Positions 25,745-34,441 of a stretch of 64,000 nucleotides of DNA are shown one piece after another (the first letter of the stretch is position 1; each line of letters begins with the position of its first letter). The DNA is from Conexibacter woesei DSM 14684. Lineage in GTDB: Bacteria > Actinomycetota > Thermoleophilia > Solirubrobacterales > Solirubrobacteraceae. The translations under genes were made by a program, and so were the position numbers. The stretch is taken from contig NC_013739.1 of the NCBI RefSeq assembly GCF_000025265.1, forward strand, positions 1,798,001 to 1,862,000, written 5' to 3'. The notes below the pieces were generated by a model that was not told the DNA's origin, ran no database searches, and was given only the letters and a program-made list of their open reading frames with translations.

Positions 25745-27299
25745 CGACGCTCACGCTCCCGCGCAGCACGCGCAGCTCGACGCTGCCGGCCTTCGCGCGG
25801 CGTCGTGCCTTCAGCTCGCGCGTCGTGCCGGCTCTGCCGGCCGCGACGGTGAAGGTCTCGGCCCGGCCGGCGGCGCGGACCTCGACGCGCGCGGCGCCGG
25901 CCCCGCCGCGGAGGAAGAAGACGGGCCGGCCGGCGGCCAGCCGCGTCGTCAACCTCGCTCCCGCGGCGCCGCGCGTCGCGGTGCCCAGCCACGCGGTCGC
26001 GTCGCGCGCCGCGCGCCAGCTCCGCCGCAGCCCCAGCGCGCGATCGTCGCGCGGCACGACGACGTTCCCGATCGTCGTCGAGGTGGTGCGCCCGAGCGCG
26101 TCCGTCACGCTGAAGCGCAGCTGCGACGTGACGCCGGCCGGAAGTCTCAGCAGCGCGCGCGTGTCACTGCCGCCGCGAGCGCTCGTGACGAACGACGCCC
26201 GCTTCGATCCGAGCGTCTTCGCGGCGATCTCCCAGCCGCGCACGCCGACGCCGGCGTCGAGCACCCGCCAACGGACGCCGACGAGGCCGCGTCTGGCGCC
26301 GTCGGCGAGCACGATTCGCGGCTGCTCCAGCCGCGGCGCCGCCGTCGACGGCGGCTGGCCGGTTCTCGGCGAGTCCTGTCTCGGCTGCTCTCTCGGGGGA
26401 TCCGCGGGCGGGGTCTCCGGCGGCGGCGGGATCCGCGTCACCGTGTCGGCCGGCGCCGGTCCGCAGCCGGCCATCCCCGGCGGCACGACGCAGACGTCGA
26501 TGCGGTTCGAGCGCACGTGACCGGCGTCGTCGACCGCCTTGATCCGCTGCCAGCCGGGCGTCGTGAACGTGACCGTCGCGGTGCCGTCGGCGGCGGATCT
26601 CGCCAGCGAAGCGGGCGCGAACGACTGGAAGCCGTACGCGCCGGTGGTGACCGGCACGATCGGGACGCCCTCCGCGGGCGTCACCGCCGGGTTGCTGCCG
26701 TCGCGGCCGACGACGCGGAGTCTGAGCGGAGCGCCCGGGTCGACGGTCAGGATCGGCTCCGGCACCGCTCCGTCGTCGCCGTCGCGCGCGAGGCGCAGGA
26801 ACGGCCGCGCTCTGAACGCGTCGTACGCCCACAGCAGCTCCTGGCCCGGCCTCACCCGCTGCTGGCAGCCGCCGACCTGGGTCAGCACGCCGTTGAGCAG
26901 GATCCCCCAGTACGCGTAGCCGTTCGCGTCCTCAGCATCGGGTCCGAAGCGCTGGATGAAGTAGTCGTCGAACGCCGGGAACCATCTCGCGTCGAAGTCG
27001 AGCCCGAGCACGCGCATGGCGTCGGCGGCGGCAGCGGTGCCGGTCGGACCGGCGGCAGGGTTCGCGTTGTTGTTGGTGCCGTCGCAGCGGCGCAGCACCG
27101 TGTCCGACGAGGCCCGCACGCCGTGCCCGTCGGTCAGCAGCGGCCCTTCGAAGAGCGTCTGCGTCCTGCCCTCGATGCGGACGGTGACGGTCGCCGGGGC
27201 CGCGAGCGCGCCGGCAGGCACGAGCGCGCCGGCCGCCATTGCGAGCAGCAGCGGGAGCGTGCGCCGTGCGCGCACGGGTGCTTTGAAAGGAATCCGCAT
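25722..27299 (-). CDS. Secreted DUF4430 (transcobalamin beta-domain-like) protein
   Basis: 525 residues from the ATG at 27299. Signal peptide (about 1-33), DUF4430-like domain (RIEGRTQTLFEG, then YWGILLNGVLTQVGGCQQRV and LLWAYDAF), Ig-like domain, Pro-rich linker (PPPETPPADPPREQP) and C-terminal beta domains. It is closely similar along its whole length to the protein at 11130-12707, and the two genes have identical length, so they are duplicates. It is the first gene behind the minus-strand cobalamin riboswitch at 27345-27505 and overlaps the toroid gene by 23 bases. Confidence 0.77.
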   Translation of the reverse strand: MRIPFKAPVRARRTLPLLLAMAAGALVPAGALAAPATVTVRIEGRTQTLFEGPLLTDGHGVRASSDTVLRRCDGTNNNANPAAGPTGTAAAADAMRVLGLDFDARWFPAFDDYFIQRFGPDAEDANGYAYWGILLNGVLTQVGGCQQRVRPGQELLWAYDAFRARPFLRLARDGDDGAVPEPILTVDPGAPLRLRVVGRDGSNPAVTPAEGVPIVPVTTGAYGFQSFAPASLARSAADGTATVTFTTPGWQRIKAVDDAGHVRSNRIDVCVVPPGMAGCGPAPADTVTRIPPPPETPPADPPREQPRQDSPRTGQPPSTAAPRLEQPRIVLADGARRGLVGVRWRVLDAGVGVRGWEIAAKTLGSKRASFVTSARGGSDTRALLRLPAGVTSQLRFSVTDALGRTTSTTIGNVVVPRDDRALGLRRSWRAARDATAWLGTATRGAAGARLTTRLAAGRPVFFLRGGAGAARVEVRAAGRAETFTVAAGRAGTTRELKARRRAKAGSVELRVLRGSVSVDGVAATP

Positions 27300-27344
27300 C
27301 GAGGTCTCTGCCCCTTTCCGCGAGGGCGGTCGACGGTGGCGGAT

Positions 27345-27505
27345 CGGAGGTAGGTCTCCTGGCTTCCGAGCATTCCCGGCCGCGCCTTCCCAGACGATCC
27401 GGTCCAGTGGCTGCACGTGCGGGCGTGCGGCGGGGCGTCCTCGGTCACAGTGGCGGGCCCGCGCCGGTCTCTCACCGGCTTCCCCGACCACCGATCCTCA
27501 TCGGT
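27345..27505 (-). promoter_or_regulatory. Cobalamin riboswitch for the DUF4430-toroid-ExbB-DUF2149 operon
   Basis: On the minus strand: GGTCGGGGAAGCCGGTGAGA, GCGCGGGCCCGCCACTGTGA, AGCCACTGGACC, CTGGGAAGGCGCGG and GAAGCCAGGAGACC, matching the cobalamin consensus in every conserved block. The first start codon is at 27299. About 105 bases separate it from the opposing riboswitch at 27612, space for two divergent promoters. Confidence 0.93.
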
Positions 27506-27611
27506 CTACGGCGGGCGACTCTAGCGAAGCGCACGGGGGAAGGCCACCGGTGGAGGCGGCGGCGCGTCGCGTGATCGGGGGCGTGTCGCGAACCGGCGCG
27601 CTAGGGTTGCC

Positions 27612-27858
27612 GCCACTCACGAACGCGGGGAACCCGGTGCGATTCCGGGGCTGTCGCGCAGCGGTGTGGGAGACGAGCGGATCGCAGGTCCACTGAGCCA
27701 AGCGGCTCGGGAAGGAGATCCGGGAGGTCGATCCCGAGCCCGAAGACCCGGTCGTGAGGGTCACGTCCATCCGCCTCGCGTCAAGGCGGCCGAACGGCAG
27801 CGCATGCGCGTCGGCGCGTGCGCCTCCTCGGCTCCCTTGCACGAAGGGAGCCGCCACA
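27612..27858 (+). promoter_or_regulatory. Cobalamin riboswitch and translational platform for the intrinsic-factor-like operon
   Basis: Aptamer blocks: GCGGGGAACCCGGTGCGATT, GGGGCTGTCGCGCAGCGGTG, GTCCACTGAGCC, GCTCGGGAAGGAG and GAGCCCGAAGACCCGG (to about 27752). The platform is a perfect ten-pair hairpin: CGGCTCCCTT (27829-27838), loop GCACG, AAGGGAGCCG (27844-27853). It hides the ribosome binding site AAGGGAG of the GTG at 27859. The design is the same as at nrdB. Confidence 0.92.
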
Positions 27859-29958
27859 GTGCACATCAGGGTCCATCGTCGCGTCGTCGCCGTCCGCGCG
27901 GCGTTCGCGCTTCTCGTCTGCGTCGCGATACCGGTCGCGGCGCTGCCGGCCGCGGCGTCCGCCGCGACCGACCAGCAGGTGGCCGACTCCGTCGCCGCGT
28001 CGGTCAGATACCTCCGCGGCGAACAGGATCCGGCCAGCGGCGTGATCGGCTGCATCAGCGGGCCGGGGATCGACTGCCCGGCCGACGCGCCCTCGCCGTT
28101 CGGCGGCGACTGGGCGCTGCTCGGCCTGGCCGGCGCCGGCGTGCACGCCGCCGATCTGCGCACGGCGCCTGGCGCGCCGAGCGCGCAGGACTACTACGCG
28201 GGGCTGTGGGCGGCGGAGGACGGCCGCTGGGCGACGCTCGGCCAGCTGCAGGCGAGCGACTACGCGCGCACGATCATGGCGAGCCACTCGATCGGCGTGC
28301 AGCCGACGCGCATCTCCGCCAGACAGAACCTGCTCGCAGGCCTCGCCGGCTTCTACGACGGCGGCAACTTCGCGGTCGGTCTCGTCAACCAGACGATCTT
28401 CGCGCTGATCGCGCTGCAGCAGACGCCGCTGGCGCAGTCGCCCGCAGGGCAGACGGTCATGGACGCCGTCGCCGCGCGCGTGCTCGCGGCGCAGAGAGCG
28501 AACGGCACGTGGACGCCGTACCCGGACATCAACGGCGCGGCGCTCGCCGCGCTGTGCGGGCTCGGCCGCAGAGACTCCGAGCCCGTCAGACGCGGGATCG
28601 CCGCGATGCTCGCGCAACGCGGACCGACCAGAGCCGGCTTCGGCAACCCGAACGCGACCAGCTGGGCGCTCGCCGGCCTTGCCGCCTGCGGGATCAGACG
28701 CGGCGACGCGACCTGGAACGCCGAAGGCCTGGAGAGCGCGATCGACCAGCTGCTGACGTTCCAGATCCCGGCCGGCGGCGACCCGTCGTCGGCCGGCGGC
28801 TTCTCGCTGCTGCCAGGCGGCGCCGTCGCCAACCTCTACGCCTCGCAGGACGGGCTGCGGGCGCTCGCCGCCCCCGGCTTCTCGGTCGCGGCGCCCGCGC
28901 GCGCCAACCCGTCGGACCCGGTCGTCCGGCCCGCGCCCGCGGTCGCCGCCGGCACGCCCGTGCCGATCGCGCTCGCGATCGACTACGGCTACGGAGCGGC
29001 GCGCCTGTGCGCGACGACGGCGCCGGCCGGAGCCGCGCTGATCGACGTTCTCGCCGCGGCGAGAGCCGGTTCGCAGCCGGCCGGCTGCGTCACCGACCTG
29101 CTCGTCGAGAACGGGCGCGTGACACGCATCAACGGGCGCTCGACAGCGACCGGCGGCGTCGGCTGGAAGGTCTCCGTCGACGGGGCGGCCGAGGTCGACG
29201 CCGGCGCGCAGCCGGTCGGCTTCGGCGAGACGGTCGCGCTGCGGCTCGTCGACCCGCAGGGGCTCGACGTCAGCAGCTGGACGCTCGACCTCGGCACGCA
29301 GCCGCAGGGCGCGCTGGGTGTCGCACGCACCGTCACGCTGACGAACCGCCGCGCGACCGCAGTCGAACTGCGCGCCGTGCGCGTGGTCGGCGCGCAGCGT
29401 GACGACTTCCTCGTCAGCTCTGAGGACTGCGCCGGCGAGACGCTCGCGGCCGGTGCGAGCTGCACCGTCGCGGTGCGGTTCGCGCCGAGCGCGGCCGGTG
29501 CCAGCCAGGCCGAGCTGCGCGTGATCGTCGCGGGCACCGACGAACCGCCCGCGGTCGTGCAGCTGAGCGGCGTCGGCGGCGACCTGCCGACGGGTCCGCG
29601 AGGGAACGACGGTGCGGTCGGTCCGCAGGGCTCGGCAGGCGCGCCGGCCGCAGCGGGCGCCCGCGGCCCGGCGGGGCCGAGAGGGCAGCGCGGGGCGCAG
29701 GGCAAGGCGGGCCGCGACGCGAAGGTCAGCTGCCGTCTGCTGGGCAGCGGCAGACGCCAGCGCGTGTCGTGTCGGGTGACCGTCGCGGGCAAGCGCTCGA
29801 GCGCCAAGGCCGCCGCGCGGCTCGTGCGCGGCGGGCGCACGTTCGCGCGCGGCAGCGTGAGCAGCCTGCGGCCGGTGCGCGCCATCAAGCCCGGCCGCTA
29901 CTCGCTGCGGCTGGGCAGCGGCGGCACTGTGACCACGATCAAGGCGACGGTGCGCTGA
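27859..29958 (+). CDS. Intrinsic-factor-like secreted protein: toroid + beta-domain + anchor domain + collagen-like stalk
   Basis: 699 residues; GTG with AAGGGAG eight bases upstream. Order: signal peptide (about 1-35); alpha/alpha-toroid repeats (about 38-330, with LAAQRANGTWTPY and similar turns); a DUF4430-like beta-domain (about 365-470, with GAALIDVLAAARAG, then GGVGWKVSVDGAAEVDAGAQ and GETVALRLV); a choice-of-anchor domain (about 478-575); a collagen-like tract (about 580-625); and a C-terminal beta module. Toroid followed by beta-domain is the architecture of intrinsic factor, transcobalamin and haptocorrin, where B12 is held between the two. Riboswitch control supports a cobalamin role. 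Binding itself is inference. Confidence 0.78.
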   Translation: MHIRVHRRVVAVRAAFALLVCVAIPVAALPAAASAATDQQVADSVAASVRYLRGEQDPASGVIGCISGPGIDCPADAPSPFGGDWALLGLAGAGVHAADLRTAPGAPSAQDYYAGLWAAEDGRWATLGQLQASDYARTIMASHSIGVQPTRISARQNLLAGLAGFYDGGNFAVGLVNQTIFALIALQQTPLAQSPAGQTVMDAVAARVLAAQRANGTWTPYPDINGAALAALCGLGRRDSEPVRRGIAAMLAQRGPTRAGFGNPNATSWALAGLAACGIRRGDATWNAEGLESAIDQLLTFQIPAGGDPSSAGGFSLLPGGAVANLYASQDGLRALAAPGFSVAAPARANPSDPVVRPAPAVAAGTPVPIALAIDYGYGAARLCATTAPAGAALIDVLAAARAGSQPAGCVTDLLVENGRVTRINGRSTATGGVGWKVSVDGAAEVDAGAQPVGFGETVALRLVDPQGLDVSSWTLDLGTQPQGALGVARTVTLTNRRATAVELRAVRVVGAQRDDFLVSSEDCAGETLAAGASCTVAVRFAPSAAGASQAELRVIVAGTDEPPAVVQLSGVGGDLPTGPRGNDGAVGPQGSAGAPAAAGARGPAGPRGQRGAQGKAGRDAKVSCRLLGSGRRQRVSCRVTVAGKRSSAKAAARLVRGGRTFARGSVSSLRPVRAIKPGRYSLRLGSGGTVTTIKATVR

Positions 29959-32003
29959 TGCGGCGTTCACGGAAGACGGCGGCTCGCGCCGGCACGCTCG
30001 GCCTCGCGCTCGCGACGGTACTCGCCTGCGCGCCGGGGGCGGGCGCCGCGACCGGCGACGTGCACGGATGGGGGCAGAACACGAGCGGCCAGGCCGGCGA
30101 CGGCGGGACGACGAACCTGCTCGTGCCGACGCCGGCTGTCGGCGTCACGGCGAGATCGCTCGCGCTCGGGGGCTACCACGGGCTCGCGGTCACGCCGTCG
30201 GGAGGCGTCGTCGCGTGGGGCCGCAACGACGTCGGTCAGGTCGGCGACGGCTCGACGACGACGCCGCGCACGACGCCGGCGGCGGTCGCTGGGATCGCGT
30301 CCGCGACCGCCGTCGCCGGTGGCGCGTTCCACAGCCTCGCGCTGCTCGCCGACGGGACGGTGCGCGCGTGGGGCGAGAACGGGTCGGGGCAGCTCGGCGA
30401 CGGCTCGCTCGACCAGCGCTCGCTGCCGGTCGCGGTCAGAGGGCTCACCGCCGTCGTCGCGGTCGCGGCGGGCGGGATGCCGGGCGCGTCGCACAGCGTC
30501 GCGCTGACGGCCGACGGCACGCTCCGCGCCTGGGGCGCGGACGGCCTCGGCCAGCTCGGCGACGGGACGGCCGGCGACGCCGAGTGGATGCCGGTGCAGG
30601 TCAGAGGGATCGATGCGGCGACGGCGGTCGCGGCCGGGCGTCAGCACTCGCTCGCGCTGCTCGCGGACGGGACGGTGCGCGCGTGGGGCGCGGGCGCCGA
30701 GGGCCAGCTCGGCGACGGCGCCGGCGAGCCGCGCGCGACGCCGGTCGAGGTCGCGGGCGTCGCGGGAGCGGTCGGCGTCTCCGCCGGCGGGACGCACAGC
30801 CTCGCGCTGCTCGGCGACGGCACCGTCCGCGCGTGGGGCGCGAACACGAGAGGGCAGCTCGGCGACGGCACGACGACCGCGAGCCCCGTGCCCGTGACCG
30901 TCGCGGGCCTGACCGACGTCGTCCAGGTCTCGGCGCTCAACAACGCGAGCCTCGCGCTCGAGCGCGACGGCAGCGTGTGGGCGTGGGGCGCCGGCAACCT
31001 CGGCCAGCTCGGCAGCGGCGCCAGAACCGACGCGGCGGTGCCGACGCAGGTCGGCAGCCTCAGAGCCGGCGCGCTCGCGCAGGGCGGCACCGGCTACTTC
31101 GCGCTCGCGCTGCAGGTGCCCGCGGCCGCGCGGCCGACCGCGCGCGGCTTCGGCACGCAGCCGCTCTGGACGATCGGCGCGTCGCGGACGGTCACCGTCA
31201 CGGCGGGTCCGGACGGGGCCGGTCCGTTCACGCGCGTGAGCACCGCTGGGACGCACGGCGACGACTTCATCGTCAGCGCGGACACGTGCACCGGCGAGAC
31301 GCTGACGGCGGGCGCGACCTGCACCGCGCGCGTCCGCTTCGCACCGAGCGGGGACGGCGTCCGCACGGGCACGCTCGTCGCGCGGACCGCCGCCGGCGCC
31401 GTGGAGGTCGCGCTGGTCGGCGTCGCCGGCGAGCTGCCGAGAGGGGACAGAGGGGACACCGGAGCGCCGGGCAGCGACGGCGCGGACGGCAGAGACGGCA
31501 GAGACGGTGCGGGTGGCGGAGACGGCAGAGACGGTGCGGGTGGCAGAGACGGCGCGGACGGCAGAGACGGCGCGGCCGGCAGAGACGGCCCGGCCGGACC
31601 GGGCGGGGCCAAGGGCGACACCGGCTCCCCCGGCGCCACAGGGCCGGCTGGTGCTCGCGGGCCTGCCGGCGCGGCGCCCAGCTTCACGGTGGCGTGCCGT
31701 CTCGTGCGGAAGCGGACGGCCGTCTCGTGCAGAGTCAAGACGGCGAAGGCGACCGCGGTGGTGCGGGTCACCGGCTCGGTTCGCGTCGCCGGTCAGGCTG
31801 CGCGCGCGACTCGTCGCGGCGGCGGCGCGCTGACGCTGCGGCTCGGTGCGCGCCAGCGCGCGGCGCTCGCGCGCAGCTCCAAGCTCGACGTGACGATCCG
31901 GGTGGCGGCGCGGGGCGCAGCCGGACGGACGGTCACGGCGACGCGGTCGGTGACGCTGGGTGCGTCGGCGACCGGAAGTGCCCACACCAGAAGGGGGTTG
32001 TGA
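29958..32003 (+). CDS. Secreted RCC1-like beta-propeller with choice-of-anchor domain and collagen-like stalk
   Basis: 681 residues; the ATG overlaps the preceding stop (TGATG). Signal peptide (1-34), then about seven RCC1-type blades (about 35-390) with the pattern S-L-A-L-x-x-DGTVRAWG-x-N-x-x-GQLGDG. Next come a choice-of-anchor domain (about 395-490), a collagen-like Gly-x-y tract rich in GRDGADGRDGA units (about 494-572) and a C-terminal beta module. Middle gene of the intrinsic-factor-like operon. A propeller gene also heads the operon at 14638, so each half of the island pairs a propeller with the B12-type domains. Its precise role is unknown. Confidence 0.78.
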   Translation: MRRSRKTAARAGTLGLALATVLACAPGAGAATGDVHGWGQNTSGQAGDGGTTNLLVPTPAVGVTARSLALGGYHGLAVTPSGGVVAWGRNDVGQVGDGSTTTPRTTPAAVAGIASATAVAGGAFHSLALLADGTVRAWGENGSGQLGDGSLDQRSLPVAVRGLTAVVAVAAGGMPGASHSVALTADGTLRAWGADGLGQLGDGTAGDAEWMPVQVRGIDAATAVAAGRQHSLALLADGTVRAWGAGAEGQLGDGAGEPRATPVEVAGVAGAVGVSAGGTHSLALLGDGTVRAWGANTRGQLGDGTTTASPVPVTVAGLTDVVQVSALNNASLALERDGSVWAWGAGNLGQLGSGARTDAAVPTQVGSLRAGALAQGGTGYFALALQVPAAARPTARGFGTQPLWTIGASRTVTVTAGPDGAGPFTRVSTAGTHGDDFIVSADTCTGETLTAGATCTARVRFAPSGDGVRTGTLVARTAAGAVEVALVGVAGELPRGDRGDTGAPGSDGADGRDGRDGAGGGDGRDGAGGRDGADGRDGAAGRDGPAGPGGAKGDTGSPGATGPAGARGPAGAAPSFTVACRLVRKRTAVSCRVKTAKATAVVRVTGSVRVAGQAARATRRGGGALTLRLGARQRAALARSSKLDVTIRVAARGAAGRTVTATRSVTLGASATGSAHTRRGL

Positions 32004-32822
32004 ATGCAGGTCAAGGAGATGTTCGGGCGGCGCGCACGGCGCGCCGCCCTCCCGCTCGCGGCCGTCGTGGCGGCGTGCGCGGCGCTGCCGGCGGGGGCGT
32101 CGGCGACGGACTACGTGAGAGTCCGCGTCGAGGGCCAGACGAGCACGCTGCGGGCGGAGACGAGAGTCGCGATCGGCACGGGCTCCGGTTACGCCAACCA
32201 GTACGGCACGTCGACGCAGCTGCCGATCAGATGCAGAGACAACACCGCCGCCGAGGCGCTGGAGCAGGCGACGAGAGGAAGCTGGGACCGCAGAACGTTC
32301 ATCGAGACGATCGAGAGAGAGACGCACAGATTCGCGCCGGGCAGCTGGGGGATATTCATCAACCGCAACTACGCGGACTGGGGCATCTGCGACCTCAGAC
32401 TGAGAGACGGTGACAGTCTCGTCTTCCAGGCGACGACGTACGACCCGAACCCCAACTACCGGCCGTACTCGCCGATCCTGCAGTGGACGGGCGCAAACCC
32501 GACCGTCGTGTCGATCGGCACGTCGTTCTCGCTCACGCTGACGCGCTGGGACGTGCCGAACACGCCCGACACGCCGGATCCGGCGTACCCGCCCGGCACG
32601 CATTGGCTGACCCCGGCGAGCACCAGCTCGGCGGCGTCCGGCTACACCGTGACGGACGGCACCTACAGACAGACGACGAACGGCTCGGGTGTCGCGACGT
32701 TCACGATCTCGACGCCGGGCACCTACACGTTCAAGGGCTCGATCCCGGGCAGCTCGACCAACTGGAGCCGTTCGCTCCCGTGGACGGTCTGCGTCGAGGA
32801 TCCCAACGACCCCACCTGCTGA
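32004..32822 (+). CDS. Minimal secreted DUF4430 protein
   Basis: 272 residues, starting directly after the previous stop. Signal peptide (about 1-33), then a DUF4430-like domain (RVEGQTSTLRAE, then GSWGIFINRNYADWGICDLR and DSLVFQATTYD) and a single Ig-like domain ending with a cysteine. It is the shortest of the four separate DUF4430 proteins here. Last gene of the operon; a strong terminator follows. Arginine is coded by AGA at least eleven times, very different from nrdA or metE. Likely a soluble or loosely attached beta-domain partner (inference). Confidence 0.75.
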   Translation: MQVKEMFGRRARRAALPLAAVVAACAALPAGASATDYVRVRVEGQTSTLRAETRVAIGTGSGYANQYGTSTQLPIRCRDNTAAEALEQATRGSWDRRTFIETIERETHRFAPGSWGIFINRNYADWGICDLRLRDGDSLVFQATTYDPNPNYRPYSPILQWTGANPTVVSIGTSFSLTLTRWDVPNTPDTPDPAYPPGTHWLTPASTSSAASGYTVTDGTYRQTTNGSGVATFTISTPGTYTFKGSIPGSSTNWSRSLPWTVCVEDPNDPTC

Positions 32823-32836
32823 TCGCCTGACCGCGA

Positions 32837-32869
32837 CGCGCGGCGCGCATGCAGGATGCGCGCCGCGCG
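32837..32869 (+). terminator. Strong hairpin terminator after the intrinsic-factor-like operon
   Basis: A perfect 14-pair stem, CGCGCGGCGCGCAT (32837-32850) with ATGCGCGCCGCGCG (32856-32869), closes a five-base loop GCAGG. No T-run follows, as is common in high-GC actinobacteria. It separates the operon from the AI-2E family gene. Confidence 0.75.
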
Positions 32870-32888
32870 ACGCGAATCAGGACCCGGC

Positions 32889-34010
32889 ATGGGCCCTGAC
32901 GTTCCTCCGTCCTCGATCGCGCGCACCGTCTTCACCACGACGATCACCGTCGTCGCGATCGTCCTCGGGCTCTACCTGATGTACCTGCTGCGCAAGCCGC
33001 TGGGGTGGGCGGCGATCGCCTGCTTCGTCGCGGTTGCGCTGTCGGGGCCGGTCGCCTGGTTCAGCAGATGGATGAAGCGCGGCTTCGCGATCACGGTGAC
33101 GCTGCTGCTCGTGCTGCTGGTGCCCGTCGCGGTGATGGCGATCGTGATCCCGCCGCTCGTGCGCGAAGGCACGCACCTCGTCGAGAAGGTGCCCGACTAC
33201 GCGCGTGAGTTCGACGACTACGTCAACAACAACGAGAAGCTCACCAGACTCAACGAGGAATACGACATCACGAGAAAGGTCCAGGACTGGGCCAACGACC
33301 TGCCGTCGAGAATCGGCGACGCAGCGCAGCTGCTCGGCGACGTCGGCGTCGGCTTCGTGAACTCGATCTTCGCCGCGGTGACGATCTTCATCATGACCGC
33401 GTTCATCCTCGGCAGCGGCCCACGCTGGGTCCGGATGCTGCTCTCCTTCCAACCTCCCGACCGTCAGAGACGGTTCGCCATGACGCTGGAGAGGATGTCG
33501 CAGGCGGTCGGCGCCTACGTCGCGGGAGCGCTGCTGCAGGCGTTGATCGCCGGCATAACGACGTTCATCGTCCTGACGATCCTCGGGATCCCGTTCGCCG
33601 CGCCGCTCGCGGTGGCGACGGCGCTGTTCGACCTGATCCCGATGGTCGGCGCGACGATCGGCGCGGTGATCGTCGGCATCGTCACCGTCTTCGCCGACTT
33701 CCCGCTCGACACGATCATCTGGGTGATCTGGGCGATCGTCTACCAGCAGGTCGAGAACAACCTGATCCAGCCGCGGATCCAGAACCGGGCCGTCGGCATT
33801 CACCCCTTCGGCGTGATCTTCGCCGTGCTGTGCGGCGGCACGCTGCTCGGCATCCCCGGCGCGATCCTCGCCGTTCCCGTCGCGGCCTCCCTGCAGATCC
33901 TCGCGAAGGACCTGTGGCAGTGGCGCGCCGAGCGCCGCACCGGCCTCGAGCTGCCCGCCGCCGGCGGTCCCGAGCCGCCGCCCGGCGGCACGTTCGCCAC
34001 GCCGGGCTGA
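32889..34010 (+). CDS. AI-2E family (PerM-like) transporter
   Basis: 373 residues from the ATG at 32889. About eight membrane helices, with the family's pattern of two N-terminal pairs, a soluble segment (about 95-150) and a C-terminal block ending in VYQQVENNLIQPRIQNRAVGI and PFGVIFAVLCGGTLLGIPGA, both hallmarks of this family. Members export small molecules or exchange sodium and protons; the substrate cannot be predicted. It lies immediately left of the integrated element and belongs to the host. Confidence 0.9.
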   Translation: MGPDVPPSSIARTVFTTTITVVAIVLGLYLMYLLRKPLGWAAIACFVAVALSGPVAWFSRWMKRGFAITVTLLLVLLVPVAVMAIVIPPLVREGTHLVEKVPDYAREFDDYVNNNEKLTRLNEEYDITRKVQDWANDLPSRIGDAAQLLGDVGVGFVNSIFAAVTIFIMTAFILGSGPRWVRMLLSFQPPDRQRRFAMTLERMSQAVGAYVAGALLQALIAGITTFIVLTILGIPFAAPLAVATALFDLIPMVGATIGAVIVGIVTVFADFPLDTIIWVIWAIVYQQVENNLIQPRIQNRAVGIHPFGVIFAVLCGGTLLGIPGAILAVPVAASLQILAKDLWQWRAERRTGLELPAAGGPEPPPGGTFATPG

Positions 34011-34020
34011 GCCGCGCGGC

Positions 34021-34047
34021 TCGAACCACTCGCGCTCTGTTTACAAG
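34021..34047. other. Probable attL, decayed tRNA-Thr 3' half
   Basis: TCGAACC at 34021-34027 and CTGTTTACAAG at 34037-34047 match tRNA-Thr bases 58774-58780 and 58790-58800 with identical spacing; about three quarters of a 32-base stretch agrees. The 11-base core covers the anticodon loop. The intervening bases have diverged, as expected for a displaced tRNA fragment no longer under selection. Confidence 0.6.
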
Positions 34048-34185
34048 GCGGACGGCGAACGCTCCGAAAGCGGCGGGATCGCCTGCCGTGCAGGGGATCG
34101 CAGCATCCCGGCCGACGCGCCCGAGCGCGCCGATCGGGCACGCTTTCCGAGCGCGTTCGGGGCCGGGAAGGGGACCAGCGCGCCG

Positions 34186-34407
34186 TCAGGCGGCGCGGCG
34201 CGCGGCGGCGTCGCGGGCGGTCGACGCGGGCCACGCGATCTGGTCGCGCGGGACGCCGACGGCGACCGCGAGCACGGTGCGCGTCGCGCGTCGCGGTGAG
34301 CACAGCGCGTGCTCGATGTCGTAGATCTGGCGTGAGCTGACCCCGGCTCGTCGCGCGAGCGCCTCGCGGGTCAGCCCGGCGCGATCGCGGGCTTCTCTCA
34401 GCAGCAC
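34186..34407 (-). CDS. Small XRE-family helix-turn-helix protein
   Basis: 73 residues from a GTG. Almost the whole protein is an XRE/lambda-repressor-type HTH: LREARDRAGLTREALARRAG, then VSSRQIYDIEHALCSPRR as recognition region. It sits alone at the left edge of the element, divergent from the endolysin, with a GGTTC/GAACC repeat cluster between them (34442-34475). It may control late genes or be an additional immunity regulator. Distinct from the XRE pair at 54067-54740. Confidence 0.72.
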   Translation of the reverse strand: MLLREARDRAGLTREALARRAGVSSRQIYDIEHALCSPRRATRTVLAVAVGVPRDQIAWPASTARDAAARRAA

Positions 34408-34441
34408 GGTCGCATCCTAATGCGACGGACGGAGGAACTTC

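Noticed and set aside
31440-31675. Repeats encoding the collagen-like tracts considered as a CRISPR or minisatellite array
   Set aside because: They are in frame, degenerate and encode Gly-x-y triplets; there are no spacers and no cas genes.
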